From: Faecalicatena absiana
Lineage (GTDB): Bacteria > Bacillota > Bacilli > Lactobacillales > Lactobacillaceae
Reading direction: 5' to 3'
DNA: 64,000 nucleotides
NCBI GenBank assembly: GCA_017309015.1
Contig: JAEDAG010000001.1
Coordinates: 664,223-728,222, forward strand
Shown piece by piece: positions 16,974-27,151 of this stretch. The translations under genes were made by a program, and so were the position numbers. The first letter of the stretch is position 1; the number at the start of each line of letters is the position of its first letter. Below the pieces are notes generated by a model, which saw only the letters and a list, made by a program, of their open reading frames with translations, was not told the origin of the DNA and made no database searches.

Positions 16974-17849
16974 ATGATCATTGGCGACAATCGCCTGGCC
17001 GTCATTCAAAACATCAAGAAGAACGCCAACGAGCGCGACTTTACGGCCAAAGCCGAAATCGGCGACCCGGAAATGACTGCCCAAGAGCAGCTGCAGCTGG
17101 TTCAGGACTTCTGGCAAGACCGCGGCAAGCTTTCTTCCAAGCTCAACGGCCTGCTTGGCCGGGGCATCATCAACGCGATCACCAAGACCGTTTTAGCCTC
17201 AACCAAAGTTGAAGGCATCGACAAGCTCAAGGGCATGCCCAAGGGCGGGGCCATCATCACGGCCAACCACTTCAACCAGATCGACGCGCTGGCAGTCAAC
17301 CGCGTGGCCAACCAAGCCCACAAAAAGATGGAGATCGTGATCGAAGACACCAACCTGAAGCTGCCGGGATTTTTTGGCTACATTATGAACAACATGGGGT
17401 CCATTCCCCTGGTGCAGAGTCCCAACTACCTGGGCCGGGACTTTGTCCACCATCTCAGCCACGCTTTCAACCGCAACCACTGGGTCCTGATCTTCCCTGA
17501 GCAGGAAATGTGGTGGAACTACCGCAAGCCGCGCAAGACCCAGCGCGGGGCCTACTATTTCGCGGCCAAGTGCAACGTGCCGGTGATCGCGACCTTTATC
17601 GAGATCCAGGAGCTGCCAAAGCTGGAAAAAAAGGATCCAAACTTCTATCAGACCCGCTACGTGGTCCACGTGCTTGGCGTCATCTATCCTGACCCAACCA
17701 AGAGCGTCAATGCCAACGCCACGGAAATGATGGAAAAGGACTACGCCCTCAAGGTAGCCTGCTATGAAAAGGTCTACGGCAAGAAGCTCGACTACGACTT
17801 CACCGACTGGGACATTGCCGGCTGGCGCGGGGAAGCCGCTGACAAATAA
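16974..17849 (+). CDS. Lysophospholipid acyltransferase-family protein (PlsC-like) 2
   Basis: A 291-residue PlsC-like acyltransferase. NHx4D is in ANHFNQIDALAV (near residue 100), and a substrate block FPEQEMWWNYRKPRKTQRGAYYFA carries the usual post-catalytic motifs. It is longer at the N-terminus than paralogue 1 by about 30 residues, without a signal peptide. It ends the cluster acyltransferase-GT8-[IS110]-GT8-acyltransferase. Acylation of a glycosylated lipid or wall precursor is plausible but inferred only from the neighbours. Confidence 0.84.
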   Translation: MIIGDNRLAVIQNIKKNANERDFTAKAEIGDPEMTAQEQLQLVQDFWQDRGKLSSKLNGLLGRGIINAITKTVLASTKVEGIDKLKGMPKGGAIITANHFNQIDALAVNRVANQAHKKMEIVIEDTNLKLPGFFGYIMNNMGSIPLVQSPNYLGRDFVHHLSHAFNRNHWVLIFPEQEMWWNYRKPRKTQRGAYYFAAKCNVPVIATFIEIQELPKLEKKDPNFYQTRYVVHVLGVIYPDPTKSVNANATEMMEKDYALKVACYEKVYGKKLDYDFTDWDIAGWRGEAADK

Positions 17850-17877
17850 GGCAGCAAGAAAATCAGCATAGCAAAAT

Positions 17878-18012
17878 GAGGCTGGGAAAAAACTCTAACG
17901 AATAAAAAGGCTTCTAGAAGTAAAAAAACTTCTGGAGGCCTTTTTATGTATCTCAATCCTAAGTCAATGTCTTAACTTAATGACATTGCTTTTTTCCTAG
18001 ACTCATTTTGGG
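17878..18012. repeat. Modular intergenic repeat, copy R1 (minus orientation)
   Basis: It lies between convergent genes and carries module C, a hairpin of GGCTTCTAGAAGT and ACTTCTGGAGGCC with flanking AAAAA/TTTTT and CTAACGAAT (17895-17946), plus module D, AAGTCAATGTCTTAACTTAATGACATT (17961-17988 as two halves). The same modules recur at 24424, 28627 and 63005. The hairpin with A and T tracts should also end transcription from both sides. Confidence 0.7.
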
Positions 18013-18027
18013 GCTGCTTTTTCATGC

Positions 18028-19518
<1,491 letters not shown>

Positions 19519-19569
19519 TTATCTAAATAACGTTTCTTCGATTTGCTTTTCTTCTTTCTTGCGCCTCTT

Positions 19570-19584
19570 ATTATAGCGTTTTCA
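19570..19584 (-). promoter_or_regulatory. -10 box and cre operator of the GH1 gene
   Basis: On the minus strand TGAAAACGCTATAA (19584-19571) matches the cre consensus TGWAARCGYTWWCW at 13 of 14 positions and overlaps TATAAT (19575-19570). CcpA binding here would block the promoter. The -35 element is not clear. Confidence 0.6.
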
Positions 19585-19651
19585 GCCAGGCGGCTTTGTT
19601 AGAAAATGCTTTATTTTGTCAAAAAGTCAGATTTTTTACCTTGGCCAAAGA

Positions 19652-19694
19652 ACAAAAAGCCATGGACCCTATCCAATGGTCCATGGCTTTCGCC
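19652..19694 (-). terminator. Terminator downstream of the frameshifted membrane gene
   Basis: The stem AAAGCCATGGACC/GGTCCATGGCTTT (about 19655-19691) lies between the broken membrane gene (-) and the GH1 gene (-). On the minus strand a TTTTTGTT tract follows it. It insulates the fumarate-reductase unit from the GH1 promoter. Confidence 0.7.
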
Positions 19695-19740
19695 GCAAAA
19701 ATTCTATCAACAAATCCTTGCTTACATTACAAACTAAAAC

Positions 19741-20198
19741 TTACTTGGCATACTTTTCAGCTACCTTAGATCCCAGCCAAACGGCGGCAAATGATGCGAT
19801 GTAGGAGACCACAAAGCATGGAAGCCAAGCCTTCTTGCAGCCATCCAGGTAGACGCTCACGCGGGCTGCCTTTGGAATGGCTTCATTGTAGAAGATGCTT
19901 GCCGCCGTACAAATGAAGGTGTTGGATGAATTCAAGACGACAGATGGAATGATGCCTTGAACCAGCTTGAAAGCCAGACTGCCCTCTTTCAGGTGGAACA
20001 AGCCCGCGAACCAGTCACCCCACGCGTTGTAAGGGATGAACAGACTGAAGACGAACACGATCAAACTGATTTCCGCGGTCAGTTCAAACAGGTTGACCCA
20101 GTTGAATGGCAGATGGTTCTGAAGCAGGCCATGACCACGCCCATGAACATGGACAAAACCGTGGTCAAAATGGTGCCGAAGTGACTCTCGTAAAACAT
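19741..20198 (-). pseudogene. Frameshifted small integral membrane protein
   Basis: A start with a ribosome binding site (AGGGG, ATG 20198) opens MFYESHFGTILTTVLSMFMG, then the frame breaks near 20115-20120. One extra base in the A run there would join it to LPFNWVNLFELTAEISLI and on to the stop at 19741. The joined product would have about 152 residues and four hydrophobic segments. It resembles DUF2798-type small membrane proteins; that assignment is tentative. It lies 48 bases downstream of the fumarate-reductase-type gene, so the two were probably co-transcribed. Confidence 0.6.
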
Positions 20199-20246
20199 GA
20201 CTTTTCCCCTAGCTAATTTTCACTATATTTCCTTTTTTATCAAAAA

Positions 20247-22133
20247 TTAGTGCTGGGAGGCACCGCTGGCCGCGTCAACGGCTGGGTGTTCAGCGTTGGC
20301 CGTGTCAGCCGCGATCCGGCCGAAGGTGAAGATGTCAGCCAGTGAGTTGCCGCCCAAACGGTTGCCGGCATGCAAGCCGCCGGCGTTTTCACCAGCACTG
20401 TACAAACCAGAGATCACGTGCCCTTCCTTGTCCAAGACATGTGCCTTGGTGTCAATCACCAGACCGCCCATCGTGTGGTGGATGGCTGGCTTGCGTGGAG
20501 TAGCGTAGAACGGTGCCTTTTCGCACTTGAAGTGGAAGGCGCTCTTGTGGAATTCAGGGTCGTTGCCGGCATCAACATATGAGTTGTACTTCTTGATGGT
20601 GTCGGTCAAGACTTCTGGGTCCATGCCAACTTGCTTTGCCAAGCCGGCAAGCGTGTCGTCGCGAAACAGTGTCCCGGCTTCAACTTGGGCATCGATTGAT
20701 TCTTGCGTGGTGTTGTAGGCAGTAGCCTTGATGTTGTCGTCAGCGATCAGGTAGAACAAACCGCCGTTGGCAATTGCAGCCTTGGCCAAAGTGTCACGTT
20801 CAGCGAATTCGTTGACGAAACGCTTGCCCTTTTGGTTGACCATGATGAAGTTTTCAGGTGGCGTCTGCAGGCCAGTGAACAATTCACCAGTTACTGGGTC
20901 TGAAACAGGCATCAATTGGATGAAGCCCATGCCAGTCACGTCAGCGCCAGCTTCTTCACCCAAGGCAATCCCGTCGCCAGTGATGGCTGGAGAATTGGTC
21001 GTCGCGATGTCGTCGTCGATGTGTTCCCAGTAAGTGTTGTACTTCTGCACCATCTTAGTGTTGGCGCCAAAGCCGCCGGCCGTAAGGATGACGCTCTTAG
21101 CGTGAACGGTCACCTTGGAGCCGTCAGTCTTCTCAGCGATTACGCCAGTAACCTTGCCGTCTTCAATGATCAGGTGCTTTGCCCGGGTTTCAGTCAAAAT
21201 GGTTGCCCCATGTGCCTTAACCCAGTCGCCAAGGACGTGAATGTAGGCAAAACCCATTGGCTCAACTGGCTTGTGGCCTCTGCGCCACAGAGCCCCAACC
21301 GGCATGGTCACGTCCGTGCGGTCGAACTTGACGCCCAGGTCAGTCAACCACTTGACTGAGTCCAGAACGTTGTTGACCAAAGTCGTTACCAATTCGTACT
21401 TGCCGTGAATTTCGTTGCCGTTCAAGTCAACCCGCTTGCCGCCCAGATAAGTTTGGATTTCGTGCAGCAAAACTGAGTCAAAGAGGCAGTCTTCACCTGA
21501 TTCCAGGTAAGCCTTGATTTGGTCGCGCAGCTTTTCGAAGTCGGCAACGTATTCTGGGTCGATTTCGCTGGTTGGGGTTTCAGCCAGTTCCTTCAGGGTT
21601 TCCTTTTCCCCTGGCAGAGCCTTGAAGCCCTTTTGCCAGTCAGGTTCAGCCGCGTTCATTGGACCGCCGGCACGGGCAGTGTTGCCGCCCAGTTGTGGGA
21701 ACTTTTCAAGGATAACAACTTTCTTATCGTGTTGGATTGACCGGGTAGCGGCTGCCAGACCAGCACCGCCGGCACCGATGACAACCACGTCAGTGTCGTA
21801 TTCTTCGTCCTTAGCGGCTGCTGAAGCAGGCTTAGCGCGCTGCTTCCATTCTTCTGCATCCCCGCCGGCTTCGGTGATCGCTTCCGCAACCCCGTCGATA
21901 ACCCCCTTGGAAGAGATTGAGGCGCCGGAAACAGCATCAACGTTCAAAGTTTGGCCGTCAACGATGGCCTTTGGCAGACGCTTGAAGACTTCGTCCGCGA
22001 TCCCGCTGGTTTCGCCAGCTGAGTCAACCGTGATGTCAGCTACCTTGTCGTCTTTGATAGTAACTTCCATTGGCATGAATGATGAGCCGTGGCCCTTGGC
22101 CTTAACCTTGTAAATACCTGATTTCATTAACAT
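20247..22133 (-). CDS. FMN- and FAD-dependent fumarate reductase-type flavoprotein
   Basis: A 628-residue soluble flavoprotein. Residues about 1-90 form an FMN-binding domain with the flavinylation motif DAVSGAS (Ser in place of the usual Thr), and residues about 110 onward a FAD domain with the dinucleotide fold [17 protein letters not shown], followed by the fumarate reductase/succinate dehydrogenase catalytic region. It is of the cytochrome-less flavocytochrome c type, reducing fumarate, urocanate or another enoate. I chose ATG 22133 for its AAGGAG 8 bases upstream. A LysR gene is divergent, with palindromic operators between. The true acceptor is unknown, and no ApbE flavin transferase gene lies nearby. 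Confidence 0.88.
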   Translation of the reverse strand: MLMKSGIYKVKAKGHGSSFMPMEVTIKDDKVADITVDSAGETSGIADEVFKRLPKAIVDGQTLNVDAVSGASISSKGVIDGVAEAITEAGGDAEEWKQRAKPASAAAKDEEYDTDVVVIGAGGAGLAAATRSIQHDKKVVILEKFPQLGGNTARAGGPMNAAEPDWQKGFKALPGEKETLKELAETPTSEIDPEYVADFEKLRDQIKAYLESGEDCLFDSVLLHEIQTYLGGKRVDLNGNEIHGKYELVTTLVNNVLDSVKWLTDLGVKFDRTDVTMPVGALWRRGHKPVEPMGFAYIHVLGDWVKAHGATILTETRAKHLIIEDGKVTGVIAEKTDGSKVTVHAKSVILTAGGFGANTKMVQKYNTYWEHIDDDIATTNSPAITGDGIALGEEAGADVTGMGFIQLMPVSDPVTGELFTGLQTPPENFIMVNQKGKRFVNEFAERDTLAKAAIANGGLFYLIADDNIKATAYNTTQESIDAQVEAGTLFRDDTLAGLAKQVGMDPEVLTDTIKKYNSYVDAGNDPEFHKSAFHFKCEKAPFYATPRKPAIHHTMGGLVIDTKAHVLDKEGHVISGLYSAGENAGGLHAGNRLGGNSLADIFTFGRIAADTANAEHPAVDAASGASQH

Positions 22134-22156
22134 GTTGATGTCTCCTTTTTGCTTAC

Positions 22157-22271
22157 GTGCTCTTAATGTTATCGCTTTCTTTTTACATGCTAATTGTACT
22201 AGACCGGCTATTTTTTGCAAAAGACTTTTACTATTATCAAGCGATAACATTTATGTTATCGTTAAGAGCAC
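22157..22271. promoter_or_regulatory. LysR-type operators between the flavoprotein and regulator genes
   Basis: The half-site CGATAACAT occurs three times: inverted at 22166-22174, then as the 9-bp perfect palindrome 22242-22250/22253-22261. Both outer sides carry the same extension in inverted orientation, GTGCTCTTAA (22157-22166) and TTAAGAGCAC (22262-22271). This symmetric layout fits a shared binding region for the adjacent regulator. Confidence 0.6.
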
Positions 22272-22296
22272 AGTGAAAAAATAAGGAGAAAAAATC

Positions 22297-23223
22297 ATGA
22301 ACGATCCTGACACCATGCTCAACTGCCTGGAAACCCTGCTCAAGGCCAGCAACTTCACCAAAGCCGCGGAGTCCCTGTACATTTCCCAGCCCTACCTGAC
22401 CCAGCTGATCAAGCGGGTGGAAAAGAAGCTGGGCACGACGATCATCAACCGGGACAAGGTGCCCTTCACGCTGACTGAATCCGGACAGATCTACTACCAG
22501 TATTTAGAAAACATTTCCGCCCAGCGCCACCACTTAAGAAATGAGCTGGAGCGTTTTGCTAGCGGCGGGCAGGAAGTCATCCGTATCGCGATCTTGGAAA
22601 GCTTAGGCACCTTCCTTTTGCCGAAGATCCTGCCAGCTTTTCTGGAAAAGCATCCCCAGGTCAAAATCCAGATCTCTGAAGGCTTCCCGCATGCCAGCGA
22701 GGAGCGCCTGCTTAACGAGCAAGTCGACTGCTACATGGGACAGACGCCGGAAACCTTGGCCCAAGGGCTCGATGCCCGAATCAACGGCGGCGAGGTCTAC
22801 TACATCGTCATCCCGCAAAATTCCAAGTACTACATTAAGGATCAGTTTATTTTGGAGCCAGGCAGCTATGACTTGAAGGAATTGCTGATGCAACCGTTCG
22901 TACTGAGCAATGGGGAGTCGGCCATCCGCCACCAGGTTAACGGGCTCTTCCAGCACTTCCGCGTCGTGCCTGAGGTGCGGATGTCGTCCAACAGCATCAT
23001 CACGGCAACCAATCTGGCTGTCAACGGGGTTGGCTTCACGGTTTCTTCAGCCAGCATCCTGAAGCGGCTCCAGCACCTGCCGATCAACCTGTATCCTCTA
23101 GACCCCCGCCAATTGCGAATTACCTACTTTATCGCGACCAAGCAAGGGGTCAAGATCACCCCAGCCCTGCAGGACTTGATCACCGCCTTCCAAAAAGCTG
23201 AACTGCAGGAGGAAATTCGGTAA
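22297..23223 (+). CDS. LysR-family transcriptional regulator 1
   Basis: A 308-residue LysR protein. The winged helix is residues about 5-65 (NFTKAAESLYISQPYLTQLIKRVEKKLG), followed by a periplasmic-binding-protein-like effector domain. AAGGAG precedes the ATG. It is transcribed away from the fumarate-reductase-type gene, the usual arrangement for a regulator and its target. The inducer is not predictable; the substrate of the flavoprotein is the natural candidate. Confidence 0.92.
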   Translation: MNDPDTMLNCLETLLKASNFTKAAESLYISQPYLTQLIKRVEKKLGTTIINRDKVPFTLTESGQIYYQYLENISAQRHHLRNELERFASGGQEVIRIAILESLGTFLLPKILPAFLEKHPQVKIQISEGFPHASEERLLNEQVDCYMGQTPETLAQGLDARINGGEVYYIVIPQNSKYYIKDQFILEPGSYDLKELLMQPFVLSNGESAIRHQVNGLFQHFRVVPEVRMSSNSIITATNLAVNGVGFTVSSASILKRLQHLPINLYPLDPRQLRITYFIATKQGVKITPALQDLITAFQKAELQEEIR

Positions 23224-23333
23224 GCTTTTAACCGACAATCGCAAAAATTTTAGCAATTTTCCAAAAAATTTTCGGCATTTTTTTCGTATTAGTAAGTGAA
23301 GGGACTTTCTTCTCTTCTAGAAACGGAGAAACC

Positions 23334-24416
23334 ATGCCGAAACGAAATCTACATGCTAGGCGCGGCCAAAGAGCCAAGTCTGGTTATTCAACTTACCAAA
23401 GAGGCCGCACTCATGGCAGCAACGATATGGCCCAAAAGACTTTGCTAGGCAAAAATGAAATTTTTGCCGACGTGCTGAACGGGTTCATTTTTAAGGGAAA
23501 GCAGGTCATCAAGGCGGAAATGCTGCAGGACACGAATACGACCAGCATCTACAAGGCTGATGGCAAGATCCACAGCCAGGATCGCGATGTTGCCAAACTG
23601 TTGACGATTGGGTCCAAAAAAGTCGTAATCCTGCTCGTTGGCATTGAAAACCAGACCCGGCCGGACAAGAACATGGCCGCGCGGGTAATGAGCTACGATG
23701 CCGCGGCTTACCGCTACCAACTTACCAAAAGCAAAGAACTCTATCCCGTGCTCACAGTGGTGGTATACTACGGGAAAGAAGCCTGGAACTACAGCCGAAG
23801 CTTGCGGGAAAACATCAATATGCAAGTTTTGCCTAAAGAAATGCGGCCACTGATCAGTGACTACGAAATCAAGGCTTTTTTCAGAATCAGCGACCTGTCT
23901 AAGCAGGAAATCAACAACCGGTTCAAGAGCGCTTTTTTCTACGTCGCGGAATATTTCGTGCAAACCAATGCTGGTGAAGAATATCATCCAAGCGCTAAAG
24001 ATGTAACGGTTGAGGATCTGCAGCTGGTCTTGGACATGATGAATGCCATGTCCGGCAGTCAAGTTTTTGAAGAAGCAGCTAACACGCTAAACGAACGCAA
24101 AGAAGATGAGGTGACCAACATGACCAAAGTACTTAACCCTTACACCCAAGTCAGAGTCGACCGGGCAATCAAAGAGACGACCGAAAGAGTCACTAGGGAG
24201 ACGACCGAAAGAGTCGCCAGAGAGACGACTGAAAGAGTCACTAGGGAAGTGACCAAGGAAGTTTCAAAAGAAACCACTGAAAAGGTGACTACGCACAATC
24301 TTATCAGCCTGATTAAATCTGCGAGCCTGACTCCCGACAAGGCGATGGATCTACTGGGCATCCCCGAAGCCGAACGGCCACTTTACCGGAAGCTGTTGCA
24401 AAAAAATAGTCATTAA
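23334..24416 (+). CDS. Rpn-family/PD-(D/E)XK nuclease-type protein with C-terminal 8-residue repeats
   Basis: A 360-residue protein of the recombination-promoting-nuclease/PDDEXK transposase-like family. The core includes NEIFADVLNGFIF, RDVAKLL and the catalytic-type strand LLVGIENQT, followed by VVVYYGKEAW. Near the C-terminus five tandem octapeptides (pattern KETTERVT) occupy about residues 280-319, encoded by 24-bp repeats 24172-24291. GGAG precedes ATG 23334, but the family normally starts near MAQKTLLGKN (23427), so the first 31 residues may be extra. DNA cleavage is inferred from the family. Confidence 0.78.
   Translation: MPKRNLHARRGQRAKSGYSTYQRGRTHGSNDMAQKTLLGKNEIFADVLNGFIFKGKQVIKAEMLQDTNTTSIYKADGKIHSQDRDVAKLLTIGSKKVVILLVGIENQTRPDKNMAARVMSYDAAAYRYQLTKSKELYPVLTVVVYYGKEAWNYSRSLRENINMQVLPKEMRPLISDYEIKAFFRISDLSKQEINNRFKSAFFYVAEYFVQTNAGEEYHPSAKDVTVEDLQLVLDMMNAMSGSQVFEEAANTLNERKEDEVTNMTKVLNPYTQVRVDRAIKETTERVTRETTERVARETTERVTREVTKEVSKETTEKVTTHNLISLIKSASLTPDKAMDLLGIPEAERPLYRKLLQKNSH
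24172..24291 (+). repeat. Five in-frame 24-bp tandem repeats in the nuclease gene
   Basis: Units based on GAGACGACCGAAAGAGTCAC encode KETTERVT, RETTERVA, RETTERVT, REVTKEVS and KETTEKVT. The first three are near-identical in DNA and the last two have diverged. Unit number could vary without breaking the frame. Confidence 0.85.
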
Positions 24417-24423
24417 TAAAAGA

Positions 24424-24640
24424 GGCGGGGAAAAACTCAATGTCATTAAGCTAAGACATTGACTTTGGGCAAGGCCTTAGGACGCTCATCTAATTTAGAT
24501 GAGCGTTTTTGGTATTTGGGCAATCGATGTACGAAAAAACGTGGCAGTTGAGGACTTTTGGGCTTCAGCAGCTCTCCGCTGTGATTCGAGATACAAAAAC
24601 CATCCAGATTGGTATTTCTTCAATCCAGATGGTTGAGCAG
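24424..24640 (+). repeat. Modular intergenic repeat, copy R2
   Basis: It holds module D (AATGTCATTAAGCTAAGACATT, 24439-24460), module A (a hairpin of GCTCATCTAA/TTAGATGAGC with TATTTGGGCAATCGA, 24478-24526) and module B (GCTTCAGCAGCTC..CGCTGTGATTCGAGATAC, 24562-24594). Module C is replaced by another hairpin, CATCCAGATTG/CAATCCAGATG (24601-24631). The gap 24417-25008 otherwise holds only the gene remnant at 24721-24780. Confidence 0.65.
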
Positions 24641-24720
24641 CATCATTAAAGGTTGAGCGCGAGCCAGGCTGGATTGAGGTGGAATCCAGCGGGCACGGCA
24701 AATCACGGCTAGCTGAATTC

Positions 24721-24780
24721 CTAAACGAAATAAGCATAGCCGGCAAAATATTCACGCGCAGTGTTCTGGGACAGGTTCAT
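24721..24780 (-). pseudogene. Truncated 19-codon remnant with an intact ribosome binding site
   Basis: ATG 24780 follows GGAGGAAGACAAC and reads MNLSQNTAREYFAGYAYFV before a stop at 24721. The strong start region and position, divergent from a LysR gene 228 bases away, suggest the beginning of a former LysR-controlled gene whose body was lost near repeat R2. A real small peptide cannot be excluded. Confidence 0.35.
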
Positions 24781-25008
24781 GTTGTCTTCCTCCCATGTGC
24801 TAAATGATATTTAAAAAAAGATTAAAGAGCGTTTGTTACTGAATGTCAAGCTGAGATTGCAAGTTATTTACTGCGCAAAGGCCCGTCTGCAAAGGCTTTC
24901 TCCGCTCGTGACAAAAGCATCAAACTTGCGAAGCAGATTAAACTATTCTATTATTTCCATCATTAGAGATTAACATTTGAACGATACGGACCCACATGGA
25001 GGACCACC

Positions 25009-25929
25009 ATGAATATTAGACACCTGCGCTTTTTTGTAGAACTGGCCAAGACTGAGCACATGGCCAAGGCGGCTGAGACCCTGGGCATCTCCCAGCCTTC
25101 CCTTTCCTACGCCATCAGCAGCATTGAAAACGAGCTGGGCGTGCCTTTATTTGAAAAAGAAGGCCGAAATATCCGCCTGACCAATTACGGAAAGATCTAT
25201 CTTAAGTACGTCAAATCCAGCTTAGACGAGCTGGACCGGGGCGGAGAGTTTATTTCTGAGCTTTTGGACGTCAACCGCGGCCACATCCGGATTGGCTTTA
25301 CCTTCACCATGGGCCAGGACCTGATTCCCGAACTGATCTCCCAATTCCGCAAGGAAGACTCCTCAGCCGGCATTACTTTTGACTACAGCCAAGACACCAC
25401 CGAAGAATTGGTCAAGCGGCTGCTTAACGACGATCTGGACCTGGTAATTTCATCAATGCCAACCACCCCAGGCGAGATAGAAAAAATCTCCGCGGCCCAC
25501 CTGGTTGACCAGGAAATGTTCGCGGCCGTGCCAAACTCCCATCCCCTGGCGCAAAAATCTGCCGTCTCCCTGGCTGACCTGGCCAAGTACCCGATGATCT
25601 ACTACTCAAAGCAAAGCGGCCTGCGCCAGCGCCTGGACGACATGTTCCAGTCCGCGGGCGTGACGCCGCAGATCGCCATGGAAGCCGTTGAAGACCATAC
25701 CATTATTGGCTTCGTCCATTGGGGCTTCGGCGTCGCGGTTATTCCCCACCTGCCGCAGCTTGATCCAAGGGTGGTCACCGTCTTGCCAATCAAAGACGAG
25801 GTCAACACCCACCCAATCTATGTCCTCAAGAAGGTTGACCACTTCCTGACGCCAGCCGTCACCAAGTTTGAGCAATTCATTTCATCTTACTGCCACAAGC
25901 ATTACATCAGTGAAGACAAGATGGTCTGA
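25009..25929 (+). CDS. LysR-family transcriptional regulator 2
   Basis: A 306-residue LysR protein with a textbook N-terminal helix-turn-helix (MNIRHLRFFVELAKTEHMAKAAETLGISQPSLSYAI as separate helices 1-3) and an effector domain. GGAGG lies 6 bases before the ATG. No intact divergent target gene remains. The terminator at 25934-25965 ends its transcript. It looks like an orphan regulator. Confidence 0.92.
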   Translation: MNIRHLRFFVELAKTEHMAKAAETLGISQPSLSYAISSIENELGVPLFEKEGRNIRLTNYGKIYLKYVKSSLDELDRGGEFISELLDVNRGHIRIGFTFTMGQDLIPELISQFRKEDSSAGITFDYSQDTTEELVKRLLNDDLDLVISSMPTTPGEIEKISAAHLVDQEMFAAVPNSHPLAQKSAVSLADLAKYPMIYYSKQSGLRQRLDDMFQSAGVTPQIAMEAVEDHTIIGFVHWGFGVAVIPHLPQLDPRVVTVLPIKDEVNTHPIYVLKKVDHFLTPAVTKFEQFISSYCHKHYISEDKMV

Positions 25930-25933
25930 CAAA

Positions 25934-25966
25934 AAATACCCAACGCGAAGGCGTTGGGTATTTTTA
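25934..25966 (+). terminator. Terminator of LysR gene 2
   Basis: The stem AAATACCCAACGC/GCGTTGGGTATTT around GAAG is followed by a T tract. The remaining gap to 26280 has short palindromes (for example CACTTATTTAAGTG near 26104) but no gene I can support. Confidence 0.85.
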
Positions 25967-26280
25967 TGGGCAATAGTTCTAGTGAACTCTATCACATGTG
26001 ATAGAAAATGCTAAAAACTTACTTTTGTGAAATTATCACTTACATTACTTTGGCGCGGTTTCGGGATCGACGCGCCGATTCTCGTGCTTCCCTTTTAGAA
26101 TTGCACTTATTTAAGTGTATACCTGTTAAGCGCTCTCGCAAGGGAAAAATGAGCATTATTTTAATAGGCTCTGTCTATCAACCAGCGCTAAAGCGCGCCA
26201 CTATGCCTTTTTCACCACTTGCTGCAGCAAGATTTCATTTGTGAAGAATTTTAACGGACTTAAATTTGTAAAAAATGCCC

Positions 26281-26952
26281 TTAAAACTTCTTCAACCCCT
26301 CATCAACGAGGATCGTCCTGGCCACCAGGGTTGTCATGGCCTTGATCCCGTCTTCAGTCGGGTGGATGCCGTCAGCGAACCACTCGTCGTGGTCCATGGA
26401 CGCGTTCTTCCAGTCAATCATGTGGACGTTCTTGTACTTCTTGGCAGCTTCCGCGATCAGCTCGTTGTTGCTTTCCTCCCAGTCACGGTCGACATTGTTG
26501 TTGATCCAGTAGATTTCCCGGCCCTTGAGCTCCTTGACGGTTTGGGTGATGGTCGACTTTTCCAAGTAGCCGTTGGTTCCCAGGCCAATCAAGACCAGCT
26601 TCTTGCTGGCTGGCAGCCCTGCAGCCAAGCCAGGCAAGGCCGAGGCCTGGCGGGATTCCTGCGCGTCGATCGAAATCTTTGGAAATAGCTGCTGGTAGGC
26701 TGGCGCGCAGCCCTTCATCACTGAGTCTCCAAAAGCGGCCACGTCCAGCTTATCCAGCTGCTTCTGGTCACTGGTGCTGATCTTTCCCTTATAGATGTAG
26801 ATCCGGGCCTTCTGGGCCGCTAATTTCCGCTTCTTGGCCGCTTTTTGGGCCGCCGTCTCCCTTGGCCTTTGCTGGCTGCTGACGTTTCTTTGCTGGCAGC
26901 CGGTCAGCAGCAGTGCTGCCAGCAGGACGGTTCCTTGCCAAAATCTTTTCAT
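26281..26952 (-). CDS. SGNH-hydrolase lipoprotein, like the SGNH domain of OatA-type acyltransferases
   Basis: A 223-residue secreted lipoprotein. The signal peptide ends at the lipobox LLLTGCQQ (Cys near residue 18), then comes a Lys/Ala-rich linker, then an SGNH domain with Ser in AAFGDSVMKG, Asn in GLGTNGYLE and the Asp-His pair in FADGIHPTEDG. This stand-alone form resembles the extracellular domain that acyltransferase-3 proteins use to acylate peptidoglycan or teichoic acids. I use ATG 26952 because GGAGG precedes it by 9 bases. The substrate is unknown. Confidence 0.82.
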   Translation of the reverse strand: MKRFWQGTVLLAALLLTGCQQRNVSSQQRPRETAAQKAAKKRKLAAQKARIYIYKGKISTSDQKQLDKLDVAAFGDSVMKGCAPAYQQLFPKISIDAQESRQASALPGLAAGLPASKKLVLIGLGTNGYLEKSTITQTVKELKGREIYWINNNVDRDWEESNNELIAEAAKKYKNVHMIDWKNASMDHDEWFADGIHPTEDGIKAMTTLVARTILVDEGLKKF

Positions 26953-27151
26953 TTTTTCTTTCCTCCGAAATGCCGTTTCCTTTAATTTTACCATGCTGGC
27001 CAACTGATTTACTATTTTCTGACCAAGCCAGCAGCTGATCACAACTTTTAATTAATTGGTCCGTTCCACTTTAAAAACTTTTACCCACTAGATGAATAAA
27101 CCGGTTGCAATTCAGCCCGCTTTTATTTTTTTAAAAAAGTCATGAATTTTT

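Noticed and set aside
24172..24291. CRISPR array
   Set aside because: The repeats are direct, without spacers and within a coding frame.
24495..24755. A minus-strand frame of 86 codons
   Set aside because: It lies across repeat R2 and the gene remnant, with no ribosome binding site and no family likeness.
26008..26244. A plus-strand frame of 78 codons downstream of LysR gene 2
   Set aside because: No ribosome binding site, and it follows a terminator; composition is not protein-like.
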